DNA of 64,000 bases, from NCBI GenBank assembly GCA_965112735.1, contig OZ218950.1:1054001-1118000 (forward strand), in the 5' to 3' direction. The notes beneath the pieces are model-generated. The model was not told where the DNA came from and did not search any database. It saw only the letters and a list, made by a program, of their open reading frames with translations. The stretch is from Phaeosaccion multiseriatum. Taxonomy: Eukaryota > Ochrophyta, other classes. The position numbers and the translations under genes are program-made. Every line of letters starts with the position of its first letter. The stretch's first letter is position 1. This document shows, in pieces, positions 34,059-48,575 of the stretch.

Positions 34059-34457
34059 ACCTTCGACCCACAGGGAATGTGTGTGGCCGCTTTCAGCCTG
34101 GGGCGAATTGTATCTGCACCCTACGTTGGGCGATGGGCGATCGACCTTGGCAATCGGCCTGTGCTCCAGGCCAGCTCCCTCATTGTCTGCGTAGGGGCCT
34201 TGGCTTACGTTCTCGCCGAGAACAATACCATGCTGGTGCTTGCTCAGTGCATCATGGGCGTTGGTACGGGCACTCTCGGAGTCACACGGGGCTACGTCGC
34301 GGACAAGGTGTGTGTACATGCGTCATCGGTTCCTGTGACCCATTGAGTGTATGTGTGTATGTGGGTGTGTGGGTGGGTGTGTGGGTGGATGGGTGGGTGG
34401 GTGCGTCTTGCCTCTGTATTTTATCTTGTTCTCATTCTCTCTCAAATCCCCTCTCAC

Positions 34458-34491
<34 letters not shown>

Positions 34492-36656
34492 ATTCACTCC
34501 ACCCCACTCTCCACTCCTCCCCCCAGACCACCCCCGAGCAGCGTACCTACCTCCTCGCCTACCTCACCGCCGTCCAATACGGGGGCTTCACAGTGATGCC
34601 CTTCGTCGGAGGTTTCCTCGCCTACGTATTCAGGGACGTTGACGCTGAAATCCGCGTCATCGAAGGCTGGATCAGCCTACAGCTCAACATGTACACGGCC
34701 CCCGCCTACTTCCTCGTTCTCATGTCAGCCGCGACCATCCTCCTTCTGTCCAAGTGCTTTAACGGAAGCCTGCCGAAAGAAAGAATGCGCTCGTTGGCCA
34801 GCCAGGGAAAGTTGCTGGTGACTCCTCCACCGCCAAGGGCCAGAAAGACGATTTCTACCAAGGCATCTAGCCAAGGTCAGGCGGCGCTGGAGCGGCAGAT
34901 CAGCCAGGTATGGTGTATTGAAGGAAGGAGGGAGGGAGGGAGGGAGGAAGCGAGGGAGGGAGGGAGGGAGGGAGGAGGGAGGGAGGGAGGGAGGGAGGGA
35001 GGATATGGAAGGAGAGTGGAGAATGCTTGGCGTAATGACTGCTAGAGTGAGTGAGTGAGTGAGTGAGTGAGTCAATAGAATGAGTGATTGCGAAACTGAG
35101 TGAGTTAGTGAGTGAGTTAAGTGAGTTGAGTGAGTGATTGCGTGAGTAAGCATGTGAGGGGGTGCACGCTCCTTTCCCTGCCTCCATCTGTGTATGTGCA
35201 GTTCCGTCAGACAATGAGAGACAGAAAGCAAGAGCGTCTTCACCCACGCACGCACACACACACACACACTACACTGGCCCTTCCTGATCTTGGGTGCCCC
35301 CCCCCCTCCCTAGCTCTCTCCTTGTGTGTGAGTGTATATTTGCGCTTTGATGGCACGGACCTTACACCCCCCCCCGCCCCCCCGTGACTTCCTCTGCCTG
35401 TTGCAACTCAGGACTCCTCCAATGGCGGTGGCGGTGGCGAAGAGCATGACCAGCTCTTGCAGCAGCAGCAGCAGCAGGGGGGCGAGGGCGGCATCGAAGC
35501 GGAAGATGAAAGCACCAATTTCAAGCTTGCCATCGCAGGAGGATTCTTGCTCAACATTGCCACCAAGGGAACCATTTCATGCTTTGGTAAGGAAGAGGAA
35601 AAGGAGGGACGAGTTAGGCTAGGGATGAATCGTGAGTGTGCGTGCGTGCGTGCGTGCGTGTGTGTGTGTGTGTGTGTGCGTGTGTGTGTGCCTCGCGGGA
35701 TAGTGCGACTCTCACCCCCACATCCCCTCGACGGACGGACGGACGGCTGACTCACTTTTTTGCCCGTATCTCTCTCTCTCTCCCGCGCGCGCACACACGT
35801 AAACACACACACACGCGCGCACACTCACACACACGCCAGAGACCCTTGGAGCTGAGTACATCATGACGCACTTCGGACTCACAGCGGCCGATGCCGGTTT
35901 CATCTTCCCCGTCTTCGGAGCCACAGGGGTGGTGGCGCTTCTCTCTATGCGAGCCCTTTGCCGTTACTTTTCGGACATTCAAATGGTGCTCGGAGGGGTG
36001 GCGGTGATGATGATCAGCTGTGCGTTACTTGTCACTGATCCGGAGGGCATTGCGCAGTTGAATGTGTTTTTGGTGTCGCTGGCGTGCATGTATGCAACGG
36101 GCTACCCGGTTGGACATACGGCGGTGCTGGGCTTGTTTTCGAAAGTGGTGGGCAAGAGACCGCAGGTGAGGAAAGGGAGGGAGGGGAGGGGAGGGAGTGA
36201 GGGAGGGAGATAGAGAGGGAGGGAGATAGAGAGGGAGGGACCGAGTCGGAGAGGGAGTCGGAGAGGGAGTGGTTTAGTAAGGGAGGGACTTGGGTGGAGA
36301 GAATGAGTGGTGGGGGAGCGAAGGGGGCGCGGGTGGGTTTCCTTAGTGAAGGGCCTTTCATTTGCCTGCCCAACCAACCAGGCTGACACCTTCTTCTTCT
36401 TCTTCTTCTTCTTCTTCTTCTTCTTCTTCTTCTTCTTCTTCTCCTCCTCTGTTACCCCTTCCAGAGCGAGTTGCTCGGGTGGTTCGGCTCTGCAGGCTCC
36501 CTCGCACGCATCTTCTTCCCCATCATGGCCGGAGTCATCAGCGAGGAGAGGTCCACCGGAACACTTATGGAGGTGCTTATTTGCATCCTTGGGGTGGCCT
36601 TTGCAGGGCTGCTGGCCTCGAGGAAGACGTACATGGCCTACGCCAATGCGCAGTGA
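33608..36656 (+). CDS. Major facilitator superfamily transporter (MFSD8/SPX-MFS-like)
   Basis: 544 residues in six exons: 33608-33934, 34074-34307, 34527-34907, 35412-35586, 35840-36165, 36465-36656. A charged, Ala-rich cytosolic N-terminus of about 75 residues precedes TM1 (LLVIMWIVLVGDSCRGILF). Exon 2 has the MFS signature segments: SLGRIVSAPYVGRWAID and MGVGTGTLGVTRGYVADK. Exon 3 begins TTPEQRTYLLAYLTAVQYGG, typical of the MFSD8/CLN7-like branch, and ends in a basic loop. Exon 4 starts with a Gly/Gln-rich central loop between the two six-helix halves. Exon 6 holds the last helices and ends MAYANAQ. The cargo is not predictable; relatives sit in lysosome or vacuole membranes. The VASt gene lies upstream on the same strand, separated by 2 kb. 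Confidence 0.9.
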
Positions 36657-37455
36657 GGGTAGAGGAGAGTAGAGGAGAGTAGGGTAGAGGAGAGGAGGGG
36701 AGGAGGGTAGAGTAGAGGAGAGTAGGGTAGAGTAGAGGAGAGGAGAGGGGCGTAGAGGAGAGGAGAGGAGAGAGGAGTGGTCTGTACGTTTGGAGTGTCA
36801 GTTTCCTACGCTGTGAGAGGAGAGGGAAGAGGGAGAGGAGTGGGGGGCAAGAGGTGCGATGAGCAAGCTTGGCCTTTGCAGTTGACAGTTACAAGGAGGG
36901 ATGACACATCACCCTTGCAAGGGAAAGCCTTACGATGCGTTTTTGATGAACAAGGGCCAAGAGAGAGAGAGCGAGAGAGAGAGAGAGAATAGATCAAACA
37001 CAGAAAAGGCTCCTCTAACACTAAAGTACATTACTGATATACCTGATACACTATGACCTAAGCCTCCTTGGCTGAGGAAAACCTGTGCCATACGTAAGTA
37101 CAATGCGTACGTGTATAGAAGAGGCATGACATCGGATCTCCGCGTGGCCGTTACCACCCCCAGGCTGTGAGTGATGTGAGCGTCTTGGATGCCCACAGTG
37201 AAGGCCATGATCGAGAGGAGACGAGAGGAGGTGGACTGATTGTTCGCCTGCCTCTTAGTCTACATGCACAGTAAAGAATGCCGTGTCCTCTCCTCTCGAT
37301 GCCTCCGGATGCCTCCAACGCAGCCCTTACATCCATGAAGGATGGCACCCGATGGATGGCACCCACCGCCCTATCGATCGGTGCATCACCCTCACATCAG
37401 CATCAGCTCACTGCCTCACCCACTCACTGCTCAACTCACTACCTCATTCACTTCC
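36657..37455. other. Convergent 3' intergenic region
   Basis: Starts with [19 protein letters not shown] purine repeats (36660-36780), followed by unique sequence that includes a (GA)n run at 36961-36988. Lies between the stop codons of the MFS and JmjC genes. No gene recognised. Confidence 0.55.
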
Positions 37456-37660
37456 TCAAGCCTTCGGACACGCCTTCCCCATGATGCCCATGAGAGAGTC
37501 ACGCCTGTTTAGCAACTCCATGGTGTAGCCAAAGTTCTCCTCGGCAACGTTCATGGCGGCGTGACCCCAATCAAAGGGCACATAGACGAGGTCACCAGGC
37601 CGCTGCACACACTCCAGGGGGGCGCTCTTGAACTGGGGGGCGTCCTTGCCGTCCTTGCCG

Positions 37661-37692
<32 letters not shown>

Positions 37693-38288
37693 GGCCTTCT
37701 TGCGACCCCAACCCCACCCCTGCTGCTGAGGAAGGCTCTCCTGCTCACGCACCCACGCAGCTGATGGAATGCACGCAAAACACGCGGGCAGGTTGCAGGG
37801 GGGGGGGGGGGGGGGCAGCCGCAACAGCGGAAAGAGCAGCAGTAGTAGCAGCGGCAGTTTCAGTTTCAGTTCCGGTGAAATGAGTGTGGAGGTAGTAGTC
37901 CTGGACTGACTTGACCGAATGACCAACTGATCAACTGCAACTGACCCTCTGTCCCTCCCCTCCGTCCCTCCCCTCCCTCCCTCCCATCCTTCCCCACTGA
38001 CCTATATGCTGTTTGCTGAAGATGGCCTCTCTGGGCGGTACCACCCACCACCTCTTCTCCCCCTGCAGGAGCAAGTTGGCCGCGTCTCCGTGCACGTGGA
38101 AAGGAGCACCGCTCTCTTTTGCCCCGAGGTAAAAATGCATGCTCTCTCGCTCGAACACCTTCCCAGCAGGGGGGCAGATGACCTAATAGGAGAGGGAGGA
38201 GGAGGAGGGGGTAGTAGTAGTAGTAGTTGTAGTCGTAGTAGTCGTAGTAGTCGTAGTTAGTAGTGTAGTAGCAGTAGTGGTTGTAGTT

Positions 38289-38319
<31 letters not shown>

Positions 38320-38348
38320 GAGGAGGAGTAGTAGTAGTAGCAGTAGTA

Positions 38349-38418
<70 letters not shown>

Positions 38419-40949
38419 CAGTAGTAGTAGTAGTAGTAGTAGAAGAATGAAGGGAGGGAGGGGACGAAGGGCGGGGGACGAGGCACTGAATCAACACACG
38501 GTATAAGCCAGTAGAGTCATGAAAGCAGGCCCATTTGCAAGCCCGTTCGCCACAAGGCCCACATCACTCTCCTTCCCTTCCGTTGTAGCTCATATCACCA
38601 CTCTCCTTCCCTTCCGTTGTAGCTCATATCACCACTCTCCTTCCCTTCCGTTGTAGCTCATATCACCACTCTCCTTCCCTTCCGTTGTAGCTCATATCAC
38701 CACTCTCCTTCCCTTCCGTTGTAGCTCATATCACCACTCTCCTTCCCTTCCGTTGTAGCTCATATCACCACTCTCCTTCCCTTCCGTTGTAGCTCATATC
38801 ACCACTCTCCTTCCCTTCCGTTGTAGCTCATATCACCACTCTCCTTCCCTTCCGTTATAGCTCATATCACCACTCTCCTTCCCTTCCGTTGTAGCTCATA
38901 TCACCACTCTCCTTCCCTTCCGTTGTAGCTCATATCACCACTCTCCTTCCCTTCCGTTGTAGCTCATATCACCACTCTCCTTCCCTTCCGTTGTAGCTCA
39001 TATCACCACTCTCCTTCCCTTCCGTTGTAGCTCATATCACCACTCCACCCGTCCTTCCAACCAACCTGCAACACCCTCTTCCCTTCCCTTCCTACCAACA
39101 GACCTGCAACACTCCTCTTCCCTTCCCTTCCTTCCAACCAGCTTGCAACACCACTCTTTCCTTCCTTCCAATTGACCTACCGGCGCGTTTCCTTTGATGG
39201 GAAAGCCGTCCTGCACAAAGCTCGAAAGCATGGTAAAGCCTTCCTGACAGGCCGTGGCGTCCGCCTCAAATACATACAGGGGGTCGTTGGTGGCTCCTCC
39301 TTCTTCTTCTCCTTGCGCCGAAGCGTCTCCTGCTGCAGCAGCTGCAGCTGCTTGCTGCTCTTCCTTCTTCTTCTGGACCTGCTTGTCTTTCTTGCTCTTC
39401 TTGGTTTTGCCACTGCTGCTGCCACTCTTCTCTCCTTCCCCTCCCTTCTCTTCCTGTGATGTCTCCAGCGCCTCATCTCCCAGGGCCGCCGCCACCGCCG
39501 CTGCCGCTGTGACTTCTCTCATCATATGGGCGTACTCTCTTAGAGGCTGGACCGTTGACGGAAGCCCAAACTTCGTACTGTATGGCACGCCTCCGACGGT
39601 TACAGGCCGGTCACCCCAACGCTCCACGAAGGTAGTGCTGTTGTGCCATTTGGCCTCTATTCCTCTGTGATCTTGTAAATAGGCCACAACTCCTCTCACC
39701 ATGACCGGCTCGCCCTCACTTACTAACCTCTGCACCTCACTGAGGTTGATGGGTGATGCAGGAGAAGGAGGGGAGGGAGAGAGAGAGTGTGGGAGGGAGA
39801 GAGGGGAGGGGGGGATGGAGGGGGGAGGGCGGGGAGTAGGAGAGAGAGGAGAGAGAGGGCGAGAAACAGGGCATATGGGACATGAGGTATGGGGAAAGCG
39901 CTTCCATCAGGGGTCAACTTAAGAACGAAAAGTGTTCCTCCCCCTCCTCCTGGTCCTCCTCCTCCTCCTCCTCCTCCTCCTCCTCCTCCTCCTCCTCCTC
40001 CTCCTCCTCCCCTTCACTCACCCCCCCCCCCCCCCAACTACTCATCCACCCACCTGAGTGCGAACTTTACCCCCTCCTCGTCGGTCCCTCCCTGGGGTAT
40101 CACCACTTCTGGCAGCTCGCACTCTCTCCCAGCCGCCTTGGCCCACTTCCTGCTATTGTCCACGAAGCTTCCGAAGCTCATGTTGGCAGGTGCTCTCCCC
40201 ACTTTGTCCATAGCCCCCTCGTCGGCTCCCAGTTGGGACAGGTAGTCAATAGTTGGCTTGTGGCCAAACAAGGTGGCAAGGTGTAGTGGCGTGAGACCGT
40301 ACTGGCTATCTGCCTCGTTCACGTTGCACCACTCTTCCTCCTCCTCTGCCGCTGCCGCTGCTTCTGGTTCTGCTCCTCCTCCTGCTGCTGCTGCTCCTCC
40401 TCCTCCTGCTCCCCCTCCTCCTCCTCCTCCTCCTCCTCCTCCTCCTCCTCCTCCTCCTCCTCCTCCTCCTCCTCCTCCTCCTCCTCCTCCTCCTCCTTCT
40501 CTTCCATCTGCTGGTGTGTGGTCTCCTTCTGCAGTTTCCGAGTCGAGAGGCTCGCAGAGAGCCTTGATATCCTCCAGAATGTCTGCGGAGATGGCGTCCC
40601 TCGTGCCCTGCAGGCCAACGTGCTGTCGGAACCCCCCCCCTACGTTGCTGTCGCTACTGCTACTGCTACTGCTACCGCAAACTCCTCCGCTGTCACACAC
40701 AGGGTCGCTACCCTCAGTACTTCCGTTCTGCAGGGAAGTGTGAGTGTATGGCAGAGAGAGAAAGAGGGAGGACACAAGCAGGGGAGTGTGAGTGTATGGC
40801 AGAGAGAGAAAGAGGGAGGACACAAGCAGCATGCGTTGACAGCGTAGTACCAGGGGTGTGTGGGTGGTGTGAGATGGTAGATGGGAGAAGTACAGGAGCG
40901 CATGAATGCGAGAGACGTGGGAGAGACATGTTGCGCGATCACACTCACA

Positions 40950-40981
<32 letters not shown>

Positions 40982-41239
40982 AACATACACACACGCGCAC
41001 ACGCACACACACATACACACACAAACCTGCTGCCGGAGTACTTGTTTGACCAGCACCGACGCCCGACTGATGGGCGAGAGGGTGGTGCTGGAGGTCCAGT
41101 CGACGGCGTGGCTGGCAAAGATTTCTAATAGGGGGAGGTCAGGCTTTGTGGCTGCCAGTGTCGCGGCTCTTCGCTTCTCTTTGTGGAGCAACTTCCCTTT
41201 CTTGTAGTTTCTGAAGAACAAGAGGGCTGCACCGAGCAT
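37456..41239 (-). CDS. Ankyrin-repeat plus JmjC (cupin) domain protein, putative 2-oxoglutarate oxygenase
   Basis: 643 residues in five exons: 41239-41027, 40727-40054, 39739-39181, 38182-38002, 37760-37456. Exon 1 starts with a short hydrophobic segment (MLGAALLFF) and Lys-rich stretch. Exon 2 carries a Ser run, a poly-Gly tract of about 35 residues read from (GGA)n, and ankyrin-type sequence (YGLTPLHLATLFGHKPTIDY). Exon 3 begins the cupin fold (GEPVMVRGVVAYL, WHNSTTFVERWGDRPV) with a Lys-rich insert. Exons 4-5 supply the core: FHVHGD (first His and Asp iron ligands), GEKRWWVVPP, PGDLVYVPFDWGHAAMN (distal His), so the Fe(II) triad HxD...H is present. A run of 11 Asn interrupts exon 5. Such enzymes hydroxylate or demethylate protein or nucleic acid targets; the target is unknown. 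The start codon is the least certain point. Confidence 0.88.
38202..38447. repeat. (GTA)n microsatellite
   Basis: Interrupted TAG/GTA triplets in JmjC intron 3; reads CTA on the gene strand, placed just before the acceptor of exon 4. Confidence 0.93.
38562..39046. repeat. 34-bp minisatellite, about 14 copies
   Basis: Unit begins CTCATATCACCACTCTCCTT; starts from 38589 to 39031 are 13 exact periods of 34 bp, with only a single substitution noticed. In JmjC intron 3. Confidence 0.95.
40380..40500. repeat. (CCT)n within coding sequence
   Basis: On the gene strand (GGA)n, translated as poly-Gly in JmjC/ankyrin exon 2. Confidence 0.92.
40736..40830. repeat. 48-bp direct duplication
   Basis: Two adjacent copies of a unit starting GTGTGAGTGTATGGCAGAGA, in JmjC intron 1 next to the acceptor. 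Confidence 0.9.
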
Positions 41240-42049
41240 GAGCAGTGGGAGGACCTTTGAGGAGGAGGAGGACGAGGAGGAGCAGGAGCAGGAGGAGGAG
41301 GAAGAGAGGAGAAGGACGGGGGGGGAAGAGGGAAGGGAACATGAGGGAAGGAATACGCATGAAACGAACGTGGGTTATAGCCCAATCACGAGAAAGGACC
41401 GAGAGGGGGCGTCCTCTCCTTTCTCTCCGTCGCTCTGTTTGTCTCTCTAAAACAGTGAAGGGGTGACAGGACGGGCGGCGGCTCCTGATTCGACCCAGTT
41501 CGATCAACCTAGGCCCATTCACTCCCCATGCTCACCAATGATAGGAACTTGTGCGCGTATTCCAACACCCAATGGACGTCCGAATCATCTTCCTGTTGAG
41601 AAGCGGGGGGCGGCGTGCTAGACTTCCGGCGATCTCGATCCCCCCTCCGCTTTTTGCTACCCATGCTTCTACCCCCCGCCTCAAGAAGGGGCGGTCAGGG
41701 CAGGGACAGAAACCAAGGGGGGGATCCGCTCCCGCACACTGAGCTTCCCTGCTCCCCCACGCCGAAGGAAGCAATTACGACCCAATTACCCCCCGAGGGT
41801 TGTTTCCTTCCCAAGGTTCCGCGCGCTCGTCTCGCCAAGCAACGCACGTCCTCTATGCTTCTTCCTTCTCTTTCTCTTCAGCTGGTGCTCTCCAGCTAAG
41901 CTCTGCTTGTTGGCTACAGAGGGGAGGGGTTGAAGGAGGGAAGGGCGATACCGAAGGGAGAAAGAAGAGAAGAGCGATTTTCTTAAGTCAACAAGAAGAG
42001 TCGCCGTTTCGTCCAAAAAAAGAGTTGGCTTGTATCGTTGCAAGGATTA
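41240..42049. promoter_or_regulatory. Divergent upstream region of JmjC and four-TM genes
   Basis: 810 bp between two start codons pointing away from each other; must hold both promoters and 5' UTRs. A (GGA)n-rich tract sits next to the JmjC start (41255-41310). No specific binding site could be assigned. Confidence 0.45.
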
Positions 42050-42938
42050 ATGGGGAAGAAGAGAGACGCCGCAGAGGCCAATCTGTCGGCAACGTCGTCA
42101 TCTTACGCCTACAATGACAGGGCGTGGGCGCCGATCGTCTTGCTCGGGCCCATCCTCCCTGCTTTGGTGGCTTCCGTCACTATCGTGGTTGGGCACGTCA
42201 TCCTTCTGGTGCGTGGGTGGGTGGAGTGGGGTGCGTGCGTGCCTGCGTGAGAGTGAGTGAGTGAGTGAGTTGAGTCCCTGGGTGGATATCCTTCCTCCTC
42301 ACCTTTGCCCTGCTTGCTCCACCCTCTCATGCCTCTCACCCCCTCACTCTTTGTTCACGACCCATGTTCGCCCACTGCACGATGTACATGTACAGACGGA
42401 CATTATTGACAGCTCGGATACCTTCTACTGCGGCTACCCGCTGGACCAGTTCTTGCGACTGGCCATTATTACAAGCTACGTGCTGCTGATGGTCTTCGCC
42501 TGGACTTTTCTCGGGTGAGTCTGAGCAGGCCTCCACTCCAATCCCCATTCCTCGGAGGTTGGAGGCTACGCTGGTCCGGTGGTGCGCGAGCGGTCCACAC
42601 GAACATCTGCTTCAATTGGGATGAGGGGCACAGACCAACACAATACTCCCTGGCCCACCCCACCCCACCCCACCCCACCCCACCCCATCCCACCCCACCC
42701 CTGCTACCCCCCATCTCTCTCCTCTCTATCCCTGCTTGCCCCCTCTCCCTCTCCTCCGAAGCGTGACCACCACCTTCACCTTCGGGGGCCGCACAAGGAC
42801 CCTCCTTCGGCCCTTCCAGACGCTGCGGGGGGTGGTCATGGCCTATATACTCCCCTTCTCCATGGCCTTCGTCGTGTAAGTAGTACTTCGAAGTACGTGG
42901 TGCGCGCTATGCCCGTATGCCCTTTCTCTCTCTCTCTC

Positions 42939-42988
<50 letters not shown>

Positions 42989-44472
42989 ATCTTCCTCTCT
43001 CTCACTTTTTCTCTTCCCCTCTCTTTCCCTCTCTTACTCCCTCTCCTTCCTCTCTCCCTCTCTCTCTCCCTTTCTCCCTCTCTTTCTCTCTCTCCCTCTC
43101 TCTGTCTTTCTTTCTGTTCTCTTTCTCTCTCTCCTCCTTACGCCCCCCCTCCCCTTTTTTCCCTTCCCCTCCTCAGCATGTGCTATGGAACATGGGCAGT
43201 CGCCAGTGGGTCCCTGACATGCCCCGACTACAACCCCGCCCTCTACGCCTACGACCTCTTCCTCGTCATCACGTAAGTCAGTGAGTTGAGTCAGTACGTC
43301 CACTTCAACACACGTGAGACAGGGAGATGGTGCATCACACGAAGGGCCACGTATCTTCACACTCCCCTCACGCACGCACGCACGCACGCACGCACGCACT
43401 CAGGTATGCACCTCCCCTGCCTCTAATTTGAGCCACACCTGCCCTGTAACTACCCCCTCTTGCCTTCTGCTGCCATCGCCAAACGGGTATATGGGCATGG
43501 CCCTCGTTGTGGCGCTATTGCGGCCTCTCTTCCTTCAGCTATTGGTTGGGAATGGGAGCCTCCCTGCTCTACGTCTTCTCGGCTTGGTTCAACGCCCCAA
43601 GAGGAAACGTGCTCAAAGACAAGGCCATGTGAGTAGCAGGAGTAGGAGTAGTGGTAACGAACGAAGAGACAGCGGACAGGGAGGTGGAGCGAAGCAAGGA
43701 GGCTGTGGCAGTGACGAGAACGAACCGCAAAAAACGACCGGGGCTGAGGACAGTGACGGCATAGGAGGGAAACAAGGGACGCAATGGCGCGGACTCAGCA
43801 AGTGGATAGGCAGTCTTCTCTCACCTCTTGCCTCACACATCGTCCCCTCTCTGTCTCCCACGCCCCCCCCCCCTCTCTCTTCCATCCTCCCCCTTCTGTC
43901 TAACCACTATGCCCCCCCCCCCCCCCCCCCCCCCCTCCACTTCATAGGGTGGTGCAAGAGAAGATACAGGAGAAAGCAGCTGAGCATGAGAACAAAATCT
44001 TTGCCCAGGGCTTCCAAGAGCACGACCCTGACAACAAGGGCTTCTTGACCCTCGATGAATTCGAAGCGTTCGCCGAGGAGCTCGGTCTGAGCCTCACTGG
44101 CAAGAAGCTCAAGCTTGCCTTTGCGGAGATGGATCAATGTGAGGGAGGGAGGGAGGGGGGAGGGAGGGAGGGAGGGAGTGTGTTGTGTAAGTGGATATGT
44201 GAGTGCGTGCGTGCGTGAGTGCGTGTGTTGCGTGAGTGTGTGAGTGCGTGAGTGAGTGGCGTACTCTCCGTCTTTCTCTTGCTTGAGCACGACTTAATTC
44301 GATGCCGGCCCCCATCTGCACCTCCTTCTCCTCCCCCTTCCACACCCTTTGCTCATACTCTCGTACTGCAGCTGGAGAGGGCCGGATATACTGCGACAAG
44401 TTCATCGTATGGTACAGAGAGAATGAGAAGAAGGAGGCGGAAGAGGAGGAGGAAGAGGAGGAGGAAGAATAG
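42050..44472 (+). CDS. Four-transmembrane protein with C-terminal EF-hand
   Basis: 289 residues in seven exons: 42050-42208, 42396-42514, 42762-42875, 43177-43272, 43539-43628, 43948-44138, 44372-44472. Four hydrophobic segments are visible: PIVLLGPILPALVASVTIVV, LAIITSYVLLMVFAWTFLG, VVMAYILPFSMAFVV and YWLGMGASLLYVFSAWF. A helical linker leads to a canonical EF-hand loop (DPDNKGFLTLDE: acidic at 1, 3 and 12) and a second, degenerate one (DQSGEGRIYCDK, Lys at position 12). The protein ends in a Glu run. I do not recognise the family; calcium-dependent regulation of a small membrane protein is the safe inference. It is divergent from the JmjC gene across about 810 bp. Confidence 0.85.
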
Positions 44473-44837
44473 TGGCAAAGTAAGGAGGAGGAAGAGGACA
44501 AGGAAGAGGGAGAGGGAGAGGAAGGGGAGGAGTCATGACAACACCTCTCTCCTCTACACGTCTTCTCTCCGTACCCCGTACGTGTGCTTTCGTATGCGCT
44601 TTCATTCTCTCATTATCATGCCAGACCAGACAAGACGATGGGAAGGAGCAGGCGTTAAAATAAAGTGTTTGCTTTCTATTTGTACTCTGAGTTATTTCTT
44701 AGTTACACACTTTGATACACGCGTGCGTGGCGCGAAGCACTGCCTCCCTCCATCTCATACATCTCCCCTCCAAGGAAAGAAAAGAGACGAAGGCGAGAAG
44801 TACCCGCCGCATTCCCCAATCAACGCCGAGCTCCTGC

Positions 44838-45102
44838 CCCTCCTCCTCCTCCTCCTCCTCCTCCTCCTCCTCCTCCTCCTCCTCCTCCTCCTCCTCCTCC
44901 TCCTCCTCCTCCTCCTCCTCCTCCTCCTCCTCCTCCTCCTCCTCCTCCTCCTCCTCCTCCTCCTCCTCCTCCTCCTCCTCCTCCTCCTCCTCCTCCTCCT
45001 CCTCCTCCTCCTCCTCCTCCTCCTCCTCCTCCTCCTCCTCCTCCTCCTCCTCCTCCTCCTCCTCCTCCTCCTCCTCCTCCTCCTCCTCCTCCTCCTCCTC
45101 CG
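44838..45102. repeat. (CCT)n microsatellite, intergenic
   Basis: About 88 uninterrupted CCT triplets between two convergent genes. Confidence 0.97.
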
Positions 45103-45426
45103 CACCTGCCTCTCCGCATTGCAGGGCCCACCCTCTGCAAATCTGGAAGGAACATGCGGTCGGTAGGCTGGAGGGCGGATTTCCACACCCTCCCTCCCCC
45201 GCCCTGTGATCCTGACACCCTGGCTGCGTGCCACGTTCACACCCCGTACTACCAACCCTCCTACCCACGCACACGCATCCATTCGTTGGGGTTGCGGCCG
45301 GGCATCACGACATAGCATCACAGCTACCGACTGCTGCCTGTCCCTTTCAGTGAAGCTCAAAGGCAAGTGCGAGATTGCTCGTCTCGCGGTTTCGTGGCTG
45401 TTCTCGTGACCCCTCTCTTATCGCTG

Positions 45427-45439
45427 CTGTATCACCAAC
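45427..45439 (-). repeat. Dispersed 13-mer, copy 11 (exact)
   Basis: Intergenic, flanked by GCTG and TGCTGCTGG. Confidence 0.9.
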
Positions 45440-45704
45440 TGCTGCTGGTGCTGCGACAAGGAGACAAGTCGCGAGAGCAGATACGAAACGTCGCGGTTCG
45501 TGGTCGTGGTCGCTCGCTGTCGATCGTGTGTGTGATGAAGCCCTTGACATAGCTGCTGACAGCTGTTGGGGGCCGGCATGCTGCTGCGTGAAGAGCTCCT
45601 TCACCACACCTACGCCCACCGCCATTCACGGATGAGAGGGGCCTTGCACTGTTTAACCCGCAGAGACCGGCTGCTGCTGCTACCGTGGTCACCATCTGCT
45701 GTAG

Positions 45705-45731
45705 CTGTAGCACCAACTGCTGTATCACAAC
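45705..45731 (-). repeat. Dispersed 13-mer, degenerate pair 12
   Basis: CTGTAGCACCAAC (one mismatch) followed by TG and CTGTATCACAAC; intergenic. Confidence 0.65.
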
Positions 45732-45935
45732 CTGCCGCATTGCTTGGAGAACGGTCTTGAAGAGCGCTCCCCATACAGACTCGCACAATTATGATCATGG
45801 AGTCTTCGCCTCCACCTTCGCCTTCCTCACCGCTGGTACTACTAGTAGGAGAAGTAGCGGTGGCGATGGAGTCAGGATCTGCAGCAATGCCACAACAGCG
45901 CCACAGCAGTGTCGTCGCCCTCTGTGATGTCGTTC

Positions 45936-48404
<2,469 letters not shown>

Positions 48405-48575
48405 ACCTCGCCGCGAGCCGCTCCGGGCTGGTGGCAGAGGATTTGTGGCCTCTATTCCTATACTTGGAGATCACCGTGGTAACGGGTGCGTTTTTTTCTT
48501 AAGTCACTGAATCCACTGAAATCATTGACTTACTCAGAGCTATCTTCTTGTCTCCATTTCACAGCGAGAGAGAGC
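48405..48575. promoter_or_regulatory. Compact divergent promoter, tyrosinase / CobW
   Basis: Only 171 bp separate the tyrosinase start (minus strand) from the CobW start (plus strand). TTTTTTTC and a CAG-ending pyrimidine tract just before the CobW start suggest a short 5'-UTR intron there. Copper and zinc handling genes may therefore share regulation; that is inference. Confidence 0.5.

Larger units (their letters stand above)
44473..45935. other. Convergent intergenic region with long (CCT)n and two 13-mer copies
   Basis: Between the stop codons of the four-TM gene and the tyrosinase gene. Holds an AT-richer 3' UTR-like part (44560-44720), a (CCT)n tract of about 265 bp, and 830 bp of unique sequence (45103-45935) with copies of the dispersed 13-mer at 45427 and 45705. 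Open frames on both strands in 45347-45939 show no known motif; a short unrecognised gene cannot be excluded. Confidence 0.5.

Noticed and set aside
38562-39046. Regular array that could suggest a CRISPR
   Set aside because: Head-to-tail 34-bp units without spacers, in an intron of a eukaryotic gene.
44699-45366. Open frames with long Glu, Arg, Gly, Leu or Ser runs
   Set aside because: All six frames are open only because of the (CCT)n tract; no complex coding sequence on either side.
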